From positions 1 to 64,000 of the forward strand of contig CAICTM010000395.1 of the NCBI GenBank assembly GCA_903772945.1: DNA of 64,000 nt, read 5' to 3'. The stretch is from Seminavis robusta (taxonomy: Eukaryota; Bacillariophyta; Bacillariophyceae; Naviculales; Naviculaceae). A model generated the notes under the pieces. The model had not been told where the DNA came from and did no database searches. It saw nothing but the letters and a program-made list of their open reading frames with translations. Position 1 is the first letter of the stretch, and every line of letters begins with the position of its first letter. The position numbers were made by a program, and so were the translations under genes. Below, piece by piece: positions 10,671 to 21,644 of the stretch.

Positions 10671-12113
10671 CTATGCAAAAAGTACTTCCGAGAAGTACAA
10701 AATGTCACGGCACCCAACTGTCAGTACTCCCTCATCTGTAAGGTTGGCATAGCATCCCAACTTTGATTTGCATTGTTGTAATTGCAGTGGCATGTCTCCA
10801 GGCCAGTTTCGGCTCCCGTACTTGGTGTGCATGGCAAAGGCTGGTTTGAGTCCTTGCAGTTTGTTTATTCTCATACAGCACAGTGTGTTGACAGCAAACG
10901 GCCCATTCCCAATCCTCTGACTTGTAATGGTGTTATTCCTTGCGGAGATTTCCACTTCATCCTGGCCAAAGTGGGACCAAAGAATGGATTGATTGTCAGG
11001 GACATGGGCCAGATCTTTACCTCCCGTTCCCCGGACAACTTGGGCTTGTTGGAAATATTTTGAAAAGTGACTTCCAAGATCGCCCGCTGAATGTACAAAG
11101 TATCCTGTATCGCTATTGCACCGGACCATTTCATTGGCGTGTGCATCTTTGTTGTTGTCGCTGTTGCTGTCGCTGCTATGCACCGACGAATACTCTTGAT
11201 GAGTTTTGATAAGACTGTACCAAAGCCCTGGTTGGTCACTGTGCCGCCAACTATAGGTGATACCTTTCGTGTTGTTTTCTTCTCCTGGTTCCGGCAGATA
11301 GTTTCCCTTGGGGCACAATCCCATGGCAAATTCCCTCCAGTGCTTGAGGATGGATCTTCCAACTTGATTTGTCTTGAGCATGAGTCCAAAGGAAGAGAAT
11401 CTAAATTCGTTCCTGCCCGGAGTGTCCACGGGAACGAATGCACTGGCGGATTTGTCCTTTCCGTAGAGCTCTACTTCTTGCAACATGGATTCAATGGGCC
11501 GGGTCATGTCTTGAATGATCATATCATGATCACCGTAAAGAATCCAATCGTATTTTCCAGAGTCCATTAGAGCTTGCATGTGTTCGACTCGATTCCAAGC
11601 TCCAAATTGTAGCCAGGGTCTGTAGGGATTTCTGGTGGTGTTGATACTATTGATATTTGTGTATTCCTGGAATGAATTTGTGGTGTTGATAATGAGATCA
11701 TAGTGCCAGAGTTTGGCATAGCATGCCTTGTTGATGTATAGGTCCAACTGTGCCTTGGCATGGGCTATACCCCTCCGGCTCCACATTTTGGAGGGTACCA
11801 TAGAGAGTAAAATGGCAATTCGAGGGTGTTGCCGTTGCCGACTATCATTCTGACTGACAGTGGCCCCGGTATGAATACTGACATTAACATTCCCAGGAGA
11901 TGAGTTGGGCGTTTTGAATGGAACGGACAATCCACTGGCTATGTCCCACAGTTTGACGCCATTGCTGCTGGTGAAGGCGACTCTGCAGACTTGAAAGCAT
12001 GCCAAGACCAAGGCCAGCATCAGCAAGAACCAATTGCAGGGGCTGATCGAGCGATTTCCTTCTTCATATTGGCTTCTACTCTTACTGTGTCTTCCTTTTA
12101 GTATCCTTGCCAT
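10671..12113 (-). CDS. Type II membrane glycosyltransferase-like protein (480 aa)
   Basis: The ATG at 12113 gives a short basic cytosolic tail, a single hydrophobic span at about residues 27-45 (FLLMLALVLACFQVC), a Ser/Thr stem and a lumenal domain from about 95. That is the layout of Golgi type II transferases. The core has NPYRPWLQFGAWNR and then WILYGDHDMIIQD, where DHD at 195-197 matches the DxD metal and nucleotide-sugar site of GT-A enzymes. The arrangement recalls GT34 (Mnn10/galactosyl- or xylosyl-transferase) and related nucleotide-diphospho-sugar families. Several N-x-S/T sites fit a secretory-route protein. The sugar donor and acceptor cannot be told. It is single exon with no breaks and lies convergent with the Ser/Arg-rich gene to its left. 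Confidence 0.7.
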   Translation of the reverse strand: MARILKGRHSKSRSQYEEGNRSISPCNWFLLMLALVLACFQVCRVAFTSSNGVKLWDIASGLSVPFKTPNSSPGNVNVSIHTGATVSQNDSRQRQHPRIAILLSMVPSKMWSRRGIAHAKAQLDLYINKACYAKLWHYDLIINTTNSFQEYTNINSINTTRNPYRPWLQFGAWNRVEHMQALMDSGKYDWILYGDHDMIIQDMTRPIESMLQEVELYGKDKSASAFVPVDTPGRNEFRFSSFGLMLKTNQVGRSILKHWREFAMGLCPKGNYLPEPGEENNTKGITYSWRHSDQPGLWYSLIKTHQEYSSVHSSDSNSDNNKDAHANEMVRCNSDTGYFVHSAGDLGSHFSKYFQQAQVVRGTGGKDLAHVPDNQSILWSHFGQDEVEISARNNTITSQRIGNGPFAVNTLCCMRINKLQGLKPAFAMHTKYGSRNWPGDMPLQLQQCKSKLGCYANLTDEGVLTVGCRDILYFSEVLFA

Positions 12114-12481
12114 TGCTTCTATTAGAATTGAGATAAGCTTCAGACCTCGAGTGGGGTTGGCTTTTTATTTTTGAGTCAAGAAAAAAGAATGGATACGTGT
12201 GTACCAGGTCGATACTTGGAACGGGGAAATGTACCCATGAATGACTGTCTTAAGAATCGATAGACCTTTAAGTACATATTTCAAAAAGCATTAACATCGA
12301 TGTTACTGCTTTTACTATACTATTAATAGTAGTAAATCGCTGACGCTTTTTCCCTCTCATTTTTTCGAAAGAACAGAAATTTCTCGAAGTCTCGTGGGAC
12401 TCAGCTAGATTTGGTGCTTTGGAGATTGAGCGTTCCAAGAAACGTGCTCCTTGTTGCTCAGTGTACGGCTCATCACTTATT
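12114..12481. other. Upstream region of the glycosyltransferase-like gene
   Basis: No gene is seen. The block at about 12352-12403 (CCTCTCATTTTTT ... CTCGAAGTCTCGTGGGACTCA) recurs at about 22407-22436, so it is a short dispersed repeat. Confidence 0.4.
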
Positions 12482-13345
12482 TCATTGTACTGCCGATACC
12501 GCTCGAGGAAATTGGAAACGAAACCTGCTTAGGATCCTCGCCATACACCATCCATACACCATCCGTAAGATCGACAGAGGTAAGATAAGACAAAATCTTG
12601 TCTGAGCGTAGGGTTGCGACCATGGACTTGGAGTAATACTCGTCGATTGCTTTCCAGATCGCACGGGTGTCCTTGTCGGTTTCGTTGGCAAGAACGCCAG
12701 ATCATGCCTGTGCCTCAATGAAGATATCCTCGAAGGTCTTGTACATCCATTCTCGTTGTTTCTCGTCGAGCTTGACGTTGGTGACCGCGAAGCTTGAGTC
12801 AATGAGGTGGGAGAGACCTTGAGATTTGAGCGTGTTTAGGAAGTTCTTCTTCCATTTGATGAAAGAGGATTCGTCGCGAAACTCTCTGAACTCCGAGCGG
12901 ACGGGCTTGTTGTTCTTGTCCCATAGCACGATTGCACGCTCGCCATCGGTCATCGTGGCGTCGCTACGCCTCATTTGCTGCCACGAGATGATTTCACCGT
13001 GGGGTTGGAAGAGTCCAACTCTGAAAGCATCGAGTGCGGTGGCCGCCAGCAAGTGATGCGTATCGGGGACTTCCTCCTGAATGACCAATGGTGGTACATC
13101 TGTATCGCCGCGAGCAGTAGCTTCTTCCTGGTGAGAGGTACGAGTCGTGGAGCGTCATTGGTATTGTTGGGAGCTTGGAGGTTCATGACTTCATCTTTGG
13201 TGAGGAGTAGAAGATCTATCCATCCATCGATTCCTTGACCAGCCAATGCGAGACGCAGGTGGGATGCAAGATACCCTGTGGTGGAAGCTTCTTCGCCGCA
13301 TAGGTTGCATAGCACATGCTTGAGTTTGGTTGCTTTGTCGGACAT
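12482..13345 (-). mobile_element. Gag-like fossil of an LTR retroelement (minus strand)
   Basis: A minus-strand reading starting at the ATG at 13345 gives a gag-like protein of the kind found in diatom LTR elements: MSDKATKLKHVLCNLCGEE at the start, then RAIVLWDKNNKPVRSEFREF, SFIKWKKNFLNTLKSQGL and further on IWKAIDEYYSKSMVATLRSD. No matching LTR was identified for this piece. It is broken in a few places and is treated as a fossil. The plus-strand Ty3/gypsy-like element begins only about 80 bases upstream of this gag start, so it appears to have inserted into the older element's leader. Confidence 0.55.
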
Positions 13346-13425
13346 CTTGATGGAGATGTGGCAGTGCGTAACTGCGACTAGTTAATCTGCTAACATGAGG
13401 AAATACTACTTGAATAGAGGGATCT

Positions 13426-13903
13426 TGCAATACACGGCTCTTAGCCTTATTCGCGACTCGATCCTAGATAGGGTTTGAGTTCGACTCATGACTGAGTCTC
13501 TCATACGGCTCTTACCTTATTCGCGACTCGATCATGATAGGGTTTGAGTTCGACTCATGACTGAGTCTCTCGTGAATAGTCATTGAGAAGGGTTCTCATG
13601 ACCGCCTATCATACTAGGTTGATGAAACATCGCTCTAGATATTTGCCAGCGTGGAGTACTTCCACGCTATAGATAAATGCTAGACGAATCTTCACGCGTT
13701 CCGTTTTTGGTACGTGGAGTGAGTAGGATTGCCTACCGCAACCTACTCTATCACACTCTACAGTCTCCCGCGGGATTCAGATCTACGATCCTTTGATTGT
13801 GGATCTCTCTCGTTGATTAGTTTTCAAGCTTTCTAATCTCTCATAACTTTCTTCTCTCAAACTCAACACTCGAAAGATCTTTACACTAGCTTTTCGTAGT
13901 GCA
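13426..13903 (+). repeat. 5' LTR of the Ty3/gypsy-like element, with an internal ~74-bp tandem duplication
   Basis: This LTR matches those at 129-556 and 17402-17815. It is longer because the segment from ACGGCTCTTA to GAGTCTCTC occurs twice in tandem (about 13432-13503 and 13505-13571), while the other two LTRs carry it once. Confidence 0.8.
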
Positions 13904-16900
13904 TTTTGTTAAAAACAAACAATAGCTTTCAGCTACCTCAACCTATTCCTCACATGAAGATTGCCAAAGACGCATAACACCAGCTTCAGTCTAAGCTCGC
14001 GACAAACCAATCTTCCTCTCATCGACCTCGCGATGAATGCGAAATCGCGATTCTCGCTCTACCTACAAACTTCGCACTGTTCCAGCAGATGCTAACAGCG
14101 CCAAGTACCTTCAGTCCAAATCATCAATGGATTGAGACTCCACGTCAGACCATCAAGTGGGCTGGACGAGTGAGAAGGTCTTCGTTGGGCTGCCATCGCT
14201 ACGCCTCGACAACATAACCTCCTCAAGGAAATACTTCTAGCTCTGCAAAGAGCATTACGAATCTAGCTTTGCAGGCCACGTGAAGTACTTGGAATGCCTT
14301 GCGCCAGTTGCAGTCAACGCATTCTCGCACGCGACATACGGGCGGTGAAGGCGAAGCCCTTTCCAAGCACGTTTCCAGAATGCTTGGACGGAGCAGCTCA
14401 GCCTGCTTTGGAAGCGCTGACATTACGTTTGGCATAAATGCTGTATCGAAGCGGTCTGTTCCTACAAGGCTCTTGAAAACAGAAACGCTTCATGCGCCGC
14501 AAGTATGTCGTAAGCCTCTGATATGTTTACTCGGGCTTATGTACAACCTCAGTCGGATGACAACACCGATGAACTTCCTCGTCTACCACTTTTGGACCCA
14601 ATCAAACGTTTGACCAATGACGAAGTTCATTGACATTGTTTGTCATGGAATTCCACGCTCGTGGTAATGAAGAAGATGGACGTAACCGACTTCGATCCCT
14701 TTCTCAGCTCCTATCGTGAGAACCTTGGTTCTGCGAAGCATGGAAATCCTGCGAGACTTTGACAAGGGGCGGTGATGCGCAAGCAGCTCTACGAAGAAGC
14801 AACACAGCAAGAAGTACAGTCTACTCGCACACGACCAATCTTCCAGAGCGAAGGCAAAGAAAATGGTGCGCTACTAACACGAGTCAGCACATCACACATG
14901 CTGGACTGCTATGACTTGAAGAGAGCTCAAGCCAAGTCTCAGTCCTCGTGCTGACAACGATAATAACAAGCCAGCCGCCCTACAACAAGAACAAATTTGG
15001 AAACGCAAGTCCGACGACACCAGACGCTACACCACGCAAGGAACCTTCTGTCCTCATGAAGAAGGTTTCAACGCACCTGCGGTCATGCGCGATCGCAGAA
15101 GAAAAGGAATGCCAACCATGTTGCCAAGCGCAAGTTGACAACTCAACAACGAGGACGACTCCACTGTTGGATCCATCACAATGATAGACAAGAATGACCG
15201 AGCTCTTGACAAGGCGCATGCCGACTTCGACTTCAGATCATTCGATGGAGAGATCTCCGTCTGATAGGATTAGGCCAGGATGATGATTCAATGGAACCAT
15301 GTTCCTATTTTTCATACCTAAGTGATGAATTATCTACTAATAGTAAACAAGTATTTGTTTGTCAACTAATGAAGTCTACGGCAATTAGATAATTCCTAGA
15401 CACTACTCAACTAGCTTCTGACCGATCTGATGTTCCGCAGTCGCTGTTAACTTTCGCTGGCCAAAAATCGAATCATAACGTTGCAAGACAGAGACCTCAA
15501 ACCCATCTCGATGTTAGATTAACCAGACCGAGAGAAACAGGGAAGACAAAAACCGCCGGTCCACTCTGTTGCTTACTGGATACAGGATCGCATTGCCGGA
15601 ACTTTATCACTCAAACTCATGCAAAGATGTTTACTCATGAGAATCATGGGGGCGTCCAACCATTACGGACTGCTTTATGAAGGATTCGAAACCCCGCACG
15701 AAGGTAAGGGCACACTCGTGATTAACTGAGTTGCCACGATAATACGAATTATACAAATGGATTTCACGACTGGTCACCAGAGAACTTGGGGGCGCAAGAC
15801 GTGATCATAGGTTAAGACACCTCTTCGACCTTAGAATCAAGTTTGATTTCTCTACCATGTCATTGGAGGGGAACAGCGTATTTTCCCTGCGAAAGATGGC
15901 GTTACCGATAGAAAGGAAACCTCTCCATTCTCCGATCCTGACGCTGTCAGCGACAATGCAGGTATATCTCAAGAAGATTCTTGATACGACATAGACGAAC
16001 AGATGACTTTAGGCAGATGTGCCAGAGTCGAAACGTTATAAAGGAAGAGCAAGAACTGCCTCATGCCTTTTCAACCAAGTGCTTCGGCCAGTCGAGGATA
16101 CTTTGGAGAGTTGCAATGGACACTCGAAGTAGAATTTCGTCCCGACGCTAAACTATTATACTAGGGCTCACCTACTCCACGGGTCCATACCAACACTCTT
16201 AAGAGGAGGTTGAACGTCTCTGCAGGCAGGAGTACTCAAGAGAGGTGAACGTTCCGAGTGGGCAGCACCAACTTTCATCATTCCCAAGAAAGAGGGATCT
16301 GTTCGATTCATCTCTGATTTCCGGGAACCGAACAAAAGAGTCAAGCGAAGCTCTTATCCTATCCCAAAAATACAGGACATGCTCTTGAACTAGATGGATT
16401 CAAGTCGTACTAGTCTGACCTGAACACGGGACACTACCACATCGAGCTGTCACTCACTCGAAACATCGTACCATTGCACTCCCGAGGGGAAAGCACGGTA
16501 CAGAGGTTGCCATGGCCTATGTAATAGTCCCGACATCTTCCAAGAAGATGAAAACACGCATGCATGACTAGAAATGTCCGTGTATATTGATGATCAACTC
16601 TCCTAACGACGTCGATCTGACGGATCGCGTTGAATAGTTAGATGACCTTTTCAAAGACTTCAAGAAGTGGTTAAAAATCAACACTACCAAGGCCTTCCTC
16701 GAAGGAGAACTTGGTATTTAGGCATTGGATACTCGAGAGGAATCCACCCTTAACTAAAAAGATAATAGATGCGATCCAACTATCGCTCTTCCTACCAACA
16801 GGAAGAACTCGTGATTCATTGGACCAATGAACTACAAGGCTGCTCCAGACAGAGAGGAGTAACCATCGTTCTAAACAGACGTGGTTACCAGTATCCATGA

Positions 16901-17401
16901 CCGGTTGTCATGGACAGAGGAACTGAGTCCCGGGCAGAGGTCGGAGACTCCGGTGAACGTGGACTTCGTCGCAAGTTCGCGCGGTCAATCGTGACAAGAC
17001 TAACACATCCGTTTCAAAGAAACCGGAATACATTAAGGAACGTCGCCAACGACTTATCCAGAAAAACCGATAAGAAGAACACACACATGTCCCTATCAAT
17101 ACAAAGTCAACGAAACTGATGATTCACAGTATCAACCGAACGGTCAGCCAAAGTCAATCCTTACACAAGACCGATCAATAACAAAGGCACTGTACGGCTC
17201 CGACATACTACCGCCCAAGACGGCACAGTCTAACCGAGTTGGAACATAAGGTATTTACACCCATACAAGGCCTGATCCTTGTAGGATTGCCATCGTGCGA
17301 CGCACATGTCTACAATCCAATCTGAGAGTGCCCGCACTTTAATCATATGTTCTCCTTGTCCGACTGATGTCGTGCCTTCCGTGACCTTGTCAGGGGGAGA
17401 A

Positions 17402-17815
17402 TCAATACACGGCTCTTACTTATTCGCGACTCGATCCTAGATAGGGTTTGAGTTCGAACTCATGACTGAGTCTCTCGTGATAGTCCTTGAGACAGGGTTC
17501 TCAATGACCCTGCTAGTCATACTAGGTTGAGATGAAACATCGCTCTAGATATTAGCCAGCGTGGAGTACTTCCCGACTAGATAAATGCTAGACGAATCTT
17601 CCACGCGTCCGTTTTGGGTCGTGGAGTGAGTAGGATTGCTACCGCAACCTACTCTATCACACTCTACAGTCTCCCGCGGAGTTCAGATCTACGATCCTTT
17701 GATTGTGGATCCTCTCCGTTGATTAGTTTTCGCTTTCTAATCTCTACTCATAACTTTCATTCTCTCAAACTCAAAACACTCGAAAGATCTTTACACTAGC
17801 TTTTAGCGTAGTGCA
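17402..17815 (+). repeat. 3' LTR of the Ty3/gypsy-like element
   Basis: It starts just after a G-rich polypurine tract and ends GTAGTGCA. It is the same family as the LTRs at 129 and 13426, and is flanked on the right by ATCT, the target duplication. Confidence 0.8.
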
Positions 17816-17819
17816 ATCT

Positions 17820-18600
17820 CATAGAGGTAGCTACCGCCCAACGAAATCAACTGCAACTATTCAAGACGAGTGCAAGGTAAATGCAAAGTTCGCTTCTTAG
17901 TAATTCATAATCTTGTGTTGTGAGCTTTGCTTGATGCGATCCGCAAAGCTAGCTTGTAGCGTGTTAGATCAATGCATCGTGATGGTTGATCTTGATTCAT
18001 GCGGAAGTCAACGTGAGATCTACATGAAACGGTTCGTTGGCAGGATGCTTTACTCCTGTCGAATACTCCAGTTTACCGTTTCTTTTGGTTTCATTGAGAA
18101 CGTGTTCTTGCCAGCGTTCTCTATTCCATCGTGTTGACTCATGAAGCATGACTCAATCTATTCACGGATACTCTGAGTCGTGGGAGGAACTGTAACGCTT
18201 TCAGGCCATGGTGATGGTGTTGGGTAGTGAGATGTTGATCAAACGGGTGGATCAGCGAATTTGGTCGTTGATCGGTGGGTTGTAATATTGCTTTCTAACT
18301 ATTGAAGTCAGTAGCTCTAAGGTTTTAATCGGAGGTCAGAAACAATTATGAGCTATTGGCTTTGGTGGTTTCTGTCCCAAAACGGCAGTTGGCATTGGTA
18401 AATGCCGTTAGGGGATGGGCTGGATCTACATCTATGTAACGGTCCCGCAAGCCTGGCAGGTATGCAGGCTTGCTCGTGGGACGTGCTTCTGGTGGACTTA
18501 AGGGCCAAATGTCGCAGTGGGACTGGGACTTTAATACACATACCAGCAACGCTCTGTAAAGTGTTATTAATATTTAAAACGACTGATTTCGAACTATTTT
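17820..18600. other. Region to the right of the LTR element; no gene recognised
   Basis: Only short frames are present. If the LTR element interrupted the minus-strand gag fossil, this stretch would hold that older element's leader and LTR, but no matching second copy is visible in the window to prove it. Confidence 0.3.
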
Positions 18601-18602
18601 GA

Positions 18603-18838
18603 TTTATGCACTTTACGCACTTTACGGACCAATGGTGCGTAATTACGCACTTTACGGACCAAAGGTGCATAATTACGTATTTCTACGCACTTATACATAA
18701 CCTGCATAAATTTGCTATATGTAATTTAACGCTCTTTACGCACTTTTCTGCACCATGGCTCATAATTATGCCGTTTACGCACCTTTAGTAATTACGCTTT
18801 ACGCACTTGTTAAGATAAAGTGCGTAAAGTGCGTAAGA
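18603..18838. mobile_element. MITE-like palindromic repeat element (~236 bp)
   Basis: The left end (TTTATGCACTTTACGCACTTTA, about 18603-18624) is nearly the reverse complement of the right end (TAAAGTGCGTAAAGTGCGTAA, about 18816-18836). The interior is filled with further TTACGCAC and GGTGCGTAAT words, including a ~34-bp direct repeat at about 18614-18674. There is no coding capacity. A short element with terminal inverted repeats fits a MITE, but no target duplication was confirmed, and simple repeat expansion is an alternative. Confidence 0.5.
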
Positions 18839-18859
18839 AAGGTGCGTAGAACTGAATTA

Positions 18860-19559
18860 GCGGACGTTGCAGTTGAATAATACTTAAGGAAACGCAACCT
18901 TTACACACTTCCCACGGGTTAAAAACGGCCAATTTCGGCCGTTAGCAGACAATTTAGCCAAAATTTAGTCACTGTGCATGTGGATCAGTCGAGGAGTTTG
19001 GGCCGCGAGCCTCGATTTGATCCCAGCGGAGAGTCCACGCTTGTGTGGGTTTGGTTGGCGGCGTTACAGTCCGCCATGGCTTGTTGAGGCAACTCAGATG
19101 CCAAATGAAGCCTTCTTTACGAAGCTACTAGACCTAAGCGACCCTGGGTCAGACACGGAGGGCAAAGACCTAGCTAGAGGTGGTCGCAACCGACAAAGTG
19201 GCTCTCTGGGCGGCCTGCCTCAAATATCTAGGGGAGCAGTTCGTCTACGACCAGGGAAATGCGATGGCGACGTTTCAGTGGAACGACAATTTGGCCGCAA
19301 TGAAGAAGAATGTGGCCCATGTTGCGAACGGCGGGGACTAGCTACTACAGTACGAAGCTAGTAGCAGTGGAAATGATTACGTCACTGGAGTGGTTGGAAA
19401 GCTACAGTAGCTTTGGTAGTGGAGGATTGAGCGAGTCACAGTCAGTCCATTGTCAACAGTCGCTCGGTAACAACCTCGTCCTCTGGGCTGATAACATAAT
19501 TATTTATTCCATCATGATAAAGTTGGCTTTCAGGCTCTCGTTGCTTCCTTCAAAACGAC
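18860..19559. other. Spacer with a possible 55-codon gene remnant
   Basis: The block at about 18925-18975 (GGCCAATTTCGGCC ... AGCCAAAATTTAG) recurs at about 22502-22556. On the plus strand, about 19165-19340 encodes a protein-like run (KVALWAACLKYLGEQF, then NAMATFQWNDNLAAMKKNV) between two stops. It may be an exon or pseudogene piece, and I do not recognise the family. Confidence 0.35.
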
Positions 19560-21644
19560 TCAGTGCTGGGTGCTTGTTTGCCGTGCGCTCCCCCTCTGCG
19601 ACAACGTGAAAAGCCTGGACTCGTCAGGGTAATCATGTCCTCGTTTTCTGCGCAAGGATGGTGAACTCAAGTCACGAGATAATCCACACTGTTGGGCATT
19701 TGTACCTCTAGGGCTAGCTAGAGCCATGTCGTTATCTCTCCTGCTCCCGGTAGACAAGCCCGGTTCCGAGGGTCCACCTTGTTGGTGACCTCTCCTGCTC
19801 CTCAAGATCTCATCTATTGCTTTGGACTGACCTGATGTCACGGATTGTGAGCCTGACTGACCAGAAGTCTGTTCTTGACCTTCCCCTTCCGATTCCAGGA
19901 AACGAGACAATGAGCTCCTTGACGCCAAACTCCTTTTTGAAAGATCATCTATAATGCTGTCGCCATCCCGATGACTGTCTAAGGTCAATGATTGCAAACT
20001 TGACCTAGGAGGAATCTGGGATTGAGGTTCTCCCTGCGAAATACTCCTGGAAGCCAAGTCATCCACCTGATCTGGAGCAACCCTATTCCCATATGAGAGT
20101 GGTTTCTTTGATCCTCGGAGTCCAGCAGTGTCCCTCGTTCCTGTCAGGGACCTGGATCTCTGCCGTGTTGGCTGTCTTCTTGTTGCTCTTGATTGTGTCG
20201 CTGCTGTTGTAGACTTACTAGTGGTACCTGGTCGAATTGACACAGACACAGACGGTGCTAGCAAGGGCATTGGTTTTGGTTCAACAGGATCATCTGCAAG
20301 ATCACTGAATGCGTGCTTGGTTCTTCCACGTCCCTGTGTTGGCTCACGTCCACGATTCTGCGGAGCTTCGTGCCTTGAATCAAGTTGATCATTTGATAGC
20401 TCCTGGCAGTGCATTGGGATACCAATTGTTGTAGCACGTCTATTTTGAACCTTCGGTCTGGAAGTAGGTTCACCCATGGTGATAGAGGCACGCCTTTGTC
20501 TGGTGGCCTTTTTGGCAGCTTTGGCAGCCTTGAGCGCTTGTACCTCAGACTCGGCATTGACTTTTCCATTAGCAACCTTGTCCCCGTATAGAAGGGGTTT
20601 CTTTGATCCCCGGAGTCCAGTAGTGTCTCGTGTGCTTGTCAGGGACCTGGATCTCTGTCGAGTTGGGCGTCTTCTGGTTGCAGTCGGTGCTGCTGTTGGT
20701 GCCACTGCCACTGCCACTGGCTTACTAGTCGTGGCTAGTCTAGCTCTCGCAGATGGCATCAGCTCTGGTTTTGGTTTTCTTTCAACGGGAGCTTTCGCAA
20801 GATCATCGAACTCATTCCGATCTGCATGTCCTAGATCTTGCTTGTCTGACCGCGGGTGTGTTCTTCCACTCCCACATGCTGGCTTCCGTCCACGACGCCA
20901 TGGAGATTCTGGCTTTGAAGGAGACCCTGCTTGATGAACATCTTCGTCTGCCAGGCCACCACTTGGCTTCTTCTGGGAGTGAATTGGAATACCAATTGTG
21001 GTAGAACGTCTATTAAGAACCTTATGTCTGGGAGCGGACGTTGGTTCACCCATGGTGATAGAGGCACGTCTTTGTTGACTTGCCCGTTTGGCAGACTTTT
21101 TGGCAGCTTTGGCAGCCTTGAGGGCTTGTACTTCAGCTGGGGCATCCACTTTTCCTGCCCAAACCTTATCTCCATGTAGAAGTGGTTTCTTTGATCCTCG
21201 GAGTCCAGCAGTGTCCCTTGTTCCCGTTAGAGACCTGGATCTCTGCCGGGTTGGGTGTCTTCTTGTCGCTCTTGGTTCAGTTGCTTTGGGCGACCCCTTC
21301 TTTGTTTCAGATTTCCGTCGAGTCGAGGCAGGATCATCTACAAGACCATCTGTTCTGCGCCCACGACCTTTCCGCCTTGACTGAAGTTGTGATTGATCTT
21401 GATCTTCGTAGTACTCCAGATCCGGAGCAAACTCGTCCTTGTCAAAGGAATCTTCTGAAGTAGTACACGTGTAGTTGTCCCCGCATTCGGAGCCGTCTGC
21501 CAAGGCAATCTCCAGCAGACCCCCTTGCAGTGTGGTCGATGGCTTTTGTTGCTGCATGTGTCTGCTTAATAGACTTTTGGCAGTGGACCTTCGTGCTCTC
21601 AAGCTACGTCGAGGCGTTGAAGGGGTTAAAGGCGTGCTGCTCAT
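19560..21644 (-). CDS. Ser/Arg-rich disordered protein B with three long repeats (694 aa)
   Basis: The ATG at 21644 (MSSTPLTPSTPRRSLRARR) starts a single-exon, very basic protein. A long repeat occurs three times, at residues ~125-225, ~320-400 and ~475-515 (the last one partial). Each copy has P-T-R-Q-R-S-R-S-L-T-[GS]-T-R-D-T and GLRGSKKPL, and the first two add EVQALKAAKAAKK, QRRASITMGEPTS and TTIGIP. The DNA repeats lie near 21.2, 20.6 and 20.1 kb. Residues ~595-612 have QSKAIDEILRSRRGHQQ, matching the short motif of the neighbouring Ser/Arg-rich proteins but near the C-terminus rather than the N-terminus. The RRASI and RRSTTIG sites look like basophilic kinase targets (inference). No enzyme domain or membrane span is seen. 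Function is unknown. Confidence 0.75.
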   Translation of the reverse strand: MSSTPLTPSTPRRSLRARRSTAKSLLSRHMQQQKPSTTLQGGLLEIALADGSECGDNYTCTTSEDSFDKDEFAPDLEYYEDQDQSQLQSRRKGRGRRTDGLVDDPASTRRKSETKKGSPKATEPRATRRHPTRQRSRSLTGTRDTAGLRGSKKPLLHGDKVWAGKVDAPAEVQALKAAKAAKKSAKRASQQRRASITMGEPTSAPRHKVLNRRSTTIGIPIHSQKKPSGGLADEDVHQAGSPSKPESPWRRGRKPACGSGRTHPRSDKQDLGHADRNEFDDLAKAPVERKPKPELMPSARARLATTSKPVAVAVAPTAAPTATRRRPTRQRSRSLTSTRDTTGLRGSKKPLLYGDKVANGKVNAESEVQALKAAKAAKKATRQRRASITMGEPTSRPKVQNRRATTIGIPMHCQELSNDQLDSRHEAPQNRGREPTQGRGRTKHAFSDLADDPVEPKPMPLLAPSVSVSIRPGTTSKSTTAATQSRATRRQPTRQRSRSLTGTRDTAGLRGSKKPLSYGNRVAPDQVDDLASRSISQGEPQSQIPPRSSLQSLTLDSHRDGDSIIDDLSKRSLASRSSLSRFLESEGEGQEQTSGQSGSQSVTSGQSKAIDEILRSRRGHQQGGPSEPGLSTGSRRDNDMALASPRGTNAQQCGLSRDLSSPSLRRKRGHDYPDESRLFTLSQRGSARQTSTQH

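Larger units (their letters stand above)
13426..17815 (+). mobile_element. Ty3/gypsy-like LTR retrotransposon fossil with two LTRs
   Basis: The LTRs at 13426-13903 and 17402-17815 both have TG...CA ends and a polypurine tract (CAGGGGGAGA) precedes the second. The flanking 4 bp ATCT at 13422-13425 and 17816-17819 is a target duplication, so this is one insertion. Internal parts in order: a gag-like region (~13.9-15.2 kb), an aspartic protease motif (LLDTGS, near 15.57 kb) and reverse transcriptase motifs (SDFREPNKR near 16.32 kb; YIDD near 16.58 kb). The SDFRE block is typical of Ty3/gypsy. Integrase was not clearly recognised. The copy is broken, with many small disruptions. LTR divergence is mostly indel-type, so age cannot be judged safely. 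Confidence 0.8.

Noticed and set aside
18140-18200. Apparent reversed match to the Ty3/gypsy-like LTR (GACTCA ... TATTCACGG)
   Set aside because: Only about 30 bases with several mismatches; too weak to call an LTR.
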